Made by a program: the position numbers and the translations under genes. Shown here piece after piece: positions 40,975 through 41,648 of a stretch of DNA of 41,648 nt; position 1 is the first letter of the stretch, and every line of letters begins with the position of its first letter. The notes below the pieces were generated by a model. That model did not search any database. It was not told the DNA's origin and worked only from the letters and a program-made list of their open reading frames with translations. This stretch comes from Piscirickettsiaceae bacterium. GTDB lineage: Bacteria; Pseudomonadota; Gammaproteobacteria; Methylococcales; Cycloclasticaceae. The stretch spans positions 26,800 to 68,447 of the forward strand of contig NVSW01000001.1 of assembly GCA_002401365.1 (NCBI GenBank), read 5' to 3'.

Positions 40975-41499
40975 GTGGAAAAAACCTCCATCCAACAAGC
41001 AGGGTTATATGATCCTGCGTTTGAAAAAGACAGCTGTGGCTTCGGGTTAATCGCGCATATTGATGATAAGCCTAGCCATTGGCTGGTTAAAACGTCCGTA
41101 GACTCATTAGCTCGTCTAACGCATCGTGGTGCAATAGCTGCAGATGGGAAAACGGGTGATGGTTGTGGCTTGTTATTAAAAACACCGGTAACTTTTTTTC
41201 GTGCAAAAGCTGCGGAATTAGGTGTTGAGCTGGGTGATTTATTTGCTGTGGGCATGGTGTTTCTTAACAGTGATAAGCAACCGGCACAGCAAGCGAAATT
41301 AGTCTTACAAGAAGAGGTAGAAAAAGAAGGTTTGACTGTTGTGGCATGGCGGGTTGTGCCTACAGATACGAGCGCTTGTGGACGCCAAGCATTGGCTACA
41401 TTGCCGGCTATTGAGCAAATATTTGTCAATGCCGCAGAAGGGATGGATAGAGCCACCCTGGATCGCCATTTGTATATCGCAAGAAGGCGTGCTGAAAAG
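40975..41499 (+). CDS. gltB: Glutamate synthase large subunit, N-terminal part; reading frame breaks near 41498
   Basis: GTG start; GLYDPAFEKDSCGFGLIAHIDDKPSHWLV, LTHRGAIAADGKTGDGCGLLL, LYIARRRAEK. Homology in this frame ends at AEK. Confidence 0.93.
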
Positions 41500-41648
41500 C
41501 GACCTCTTTGGCGAAGACCTCTCGAAGCTCTTCCCCGTGGCTGAGCCCGACTGTAGCGACTCCGGAACCTTCGACAACGCTCTTGAGTTCTTGCTCATGA
41601 CGGGCCGCAGTCTGCAAGAGTCGGTCATGATGATGGTTCCCGAGGCAT
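41498..41648 (+). other. Displaced GltB-coding fragment in a different frame, open at window end (chimeric join or deletion)
   Basis: Frame starting 41498 reads SDLFGEDLSKLFPVAEPDCSDSGTFDNALEFLLMTGRSLQESVMMMVPEA, resembling the GltB segment normally roughly 100+ residues downstream; 39 of 50 codons end in G/C. Confidence 0.85.

Noticed and set aside
40827-41456. 209-aa minus-strand ORF over the gltB start
   Set aside because: Antisense to well-conserved GltB sequence and its leader; no recognisable domain.
1-41648. Search for CRISPR, transposons, prophage, toxin-antitoxin, tRNA/rRNA
   Set aside because: No regularly spaced repeats, transposase or integrase motifs, TA pairs or recognisable tRNA/rRNA sequence were seen; visual inspection only, so a tRNAscan/Infernal run would be needed to be certain.

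Overview
The window is a compact, moderately AT-rich gammaproteobacterial chromosome segment (inferred from gene content and synteny), almost entirely housekeeping. In order it carries: gmhB (partial), glyS/glyQ; an uncharacterised PP-loop (ThiI/MnmA-like) ATPase with an overlapping TusA-like gene and a cation-efflux gene; glnA, DUF4124 gene, ntrB, ntrC; a class-1 dihydroorotate dehydrogenase-like gene; trmL, gpsA, secB, rhodanese, ArsR regulator; gpmI, envC, ctpA, divergent polysaccharide deacetylase; a DUF934/siroheme sulfite reductase pair; metX, metW, DUF4426 gene; an AmpG-like transporter; xthA; rpmE; M48 peptidase; gltA; mrcA; pilMNOPQ; aroK, aroB, a DamX-like SPOR gene; and the 5' part of gltB. 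I see no tRNA, rRNA, CRISPR array, IS element or prophage. The most striking anomaly is at the right end. Near 41498 the gltB reading frame jumps to another frame that encodes a more C-terminal part of GltB with much higher GC3, which looks like a chimeric assembly join or an internal deletion. The best biological leads are the PP-loop ATPase + TusA pair with a structured upstream region, the ArsR-rhodanese module, and well-formed sigma54/NtrC sites around glnA-ntrBC. I found no convincing new defence or mobile system.
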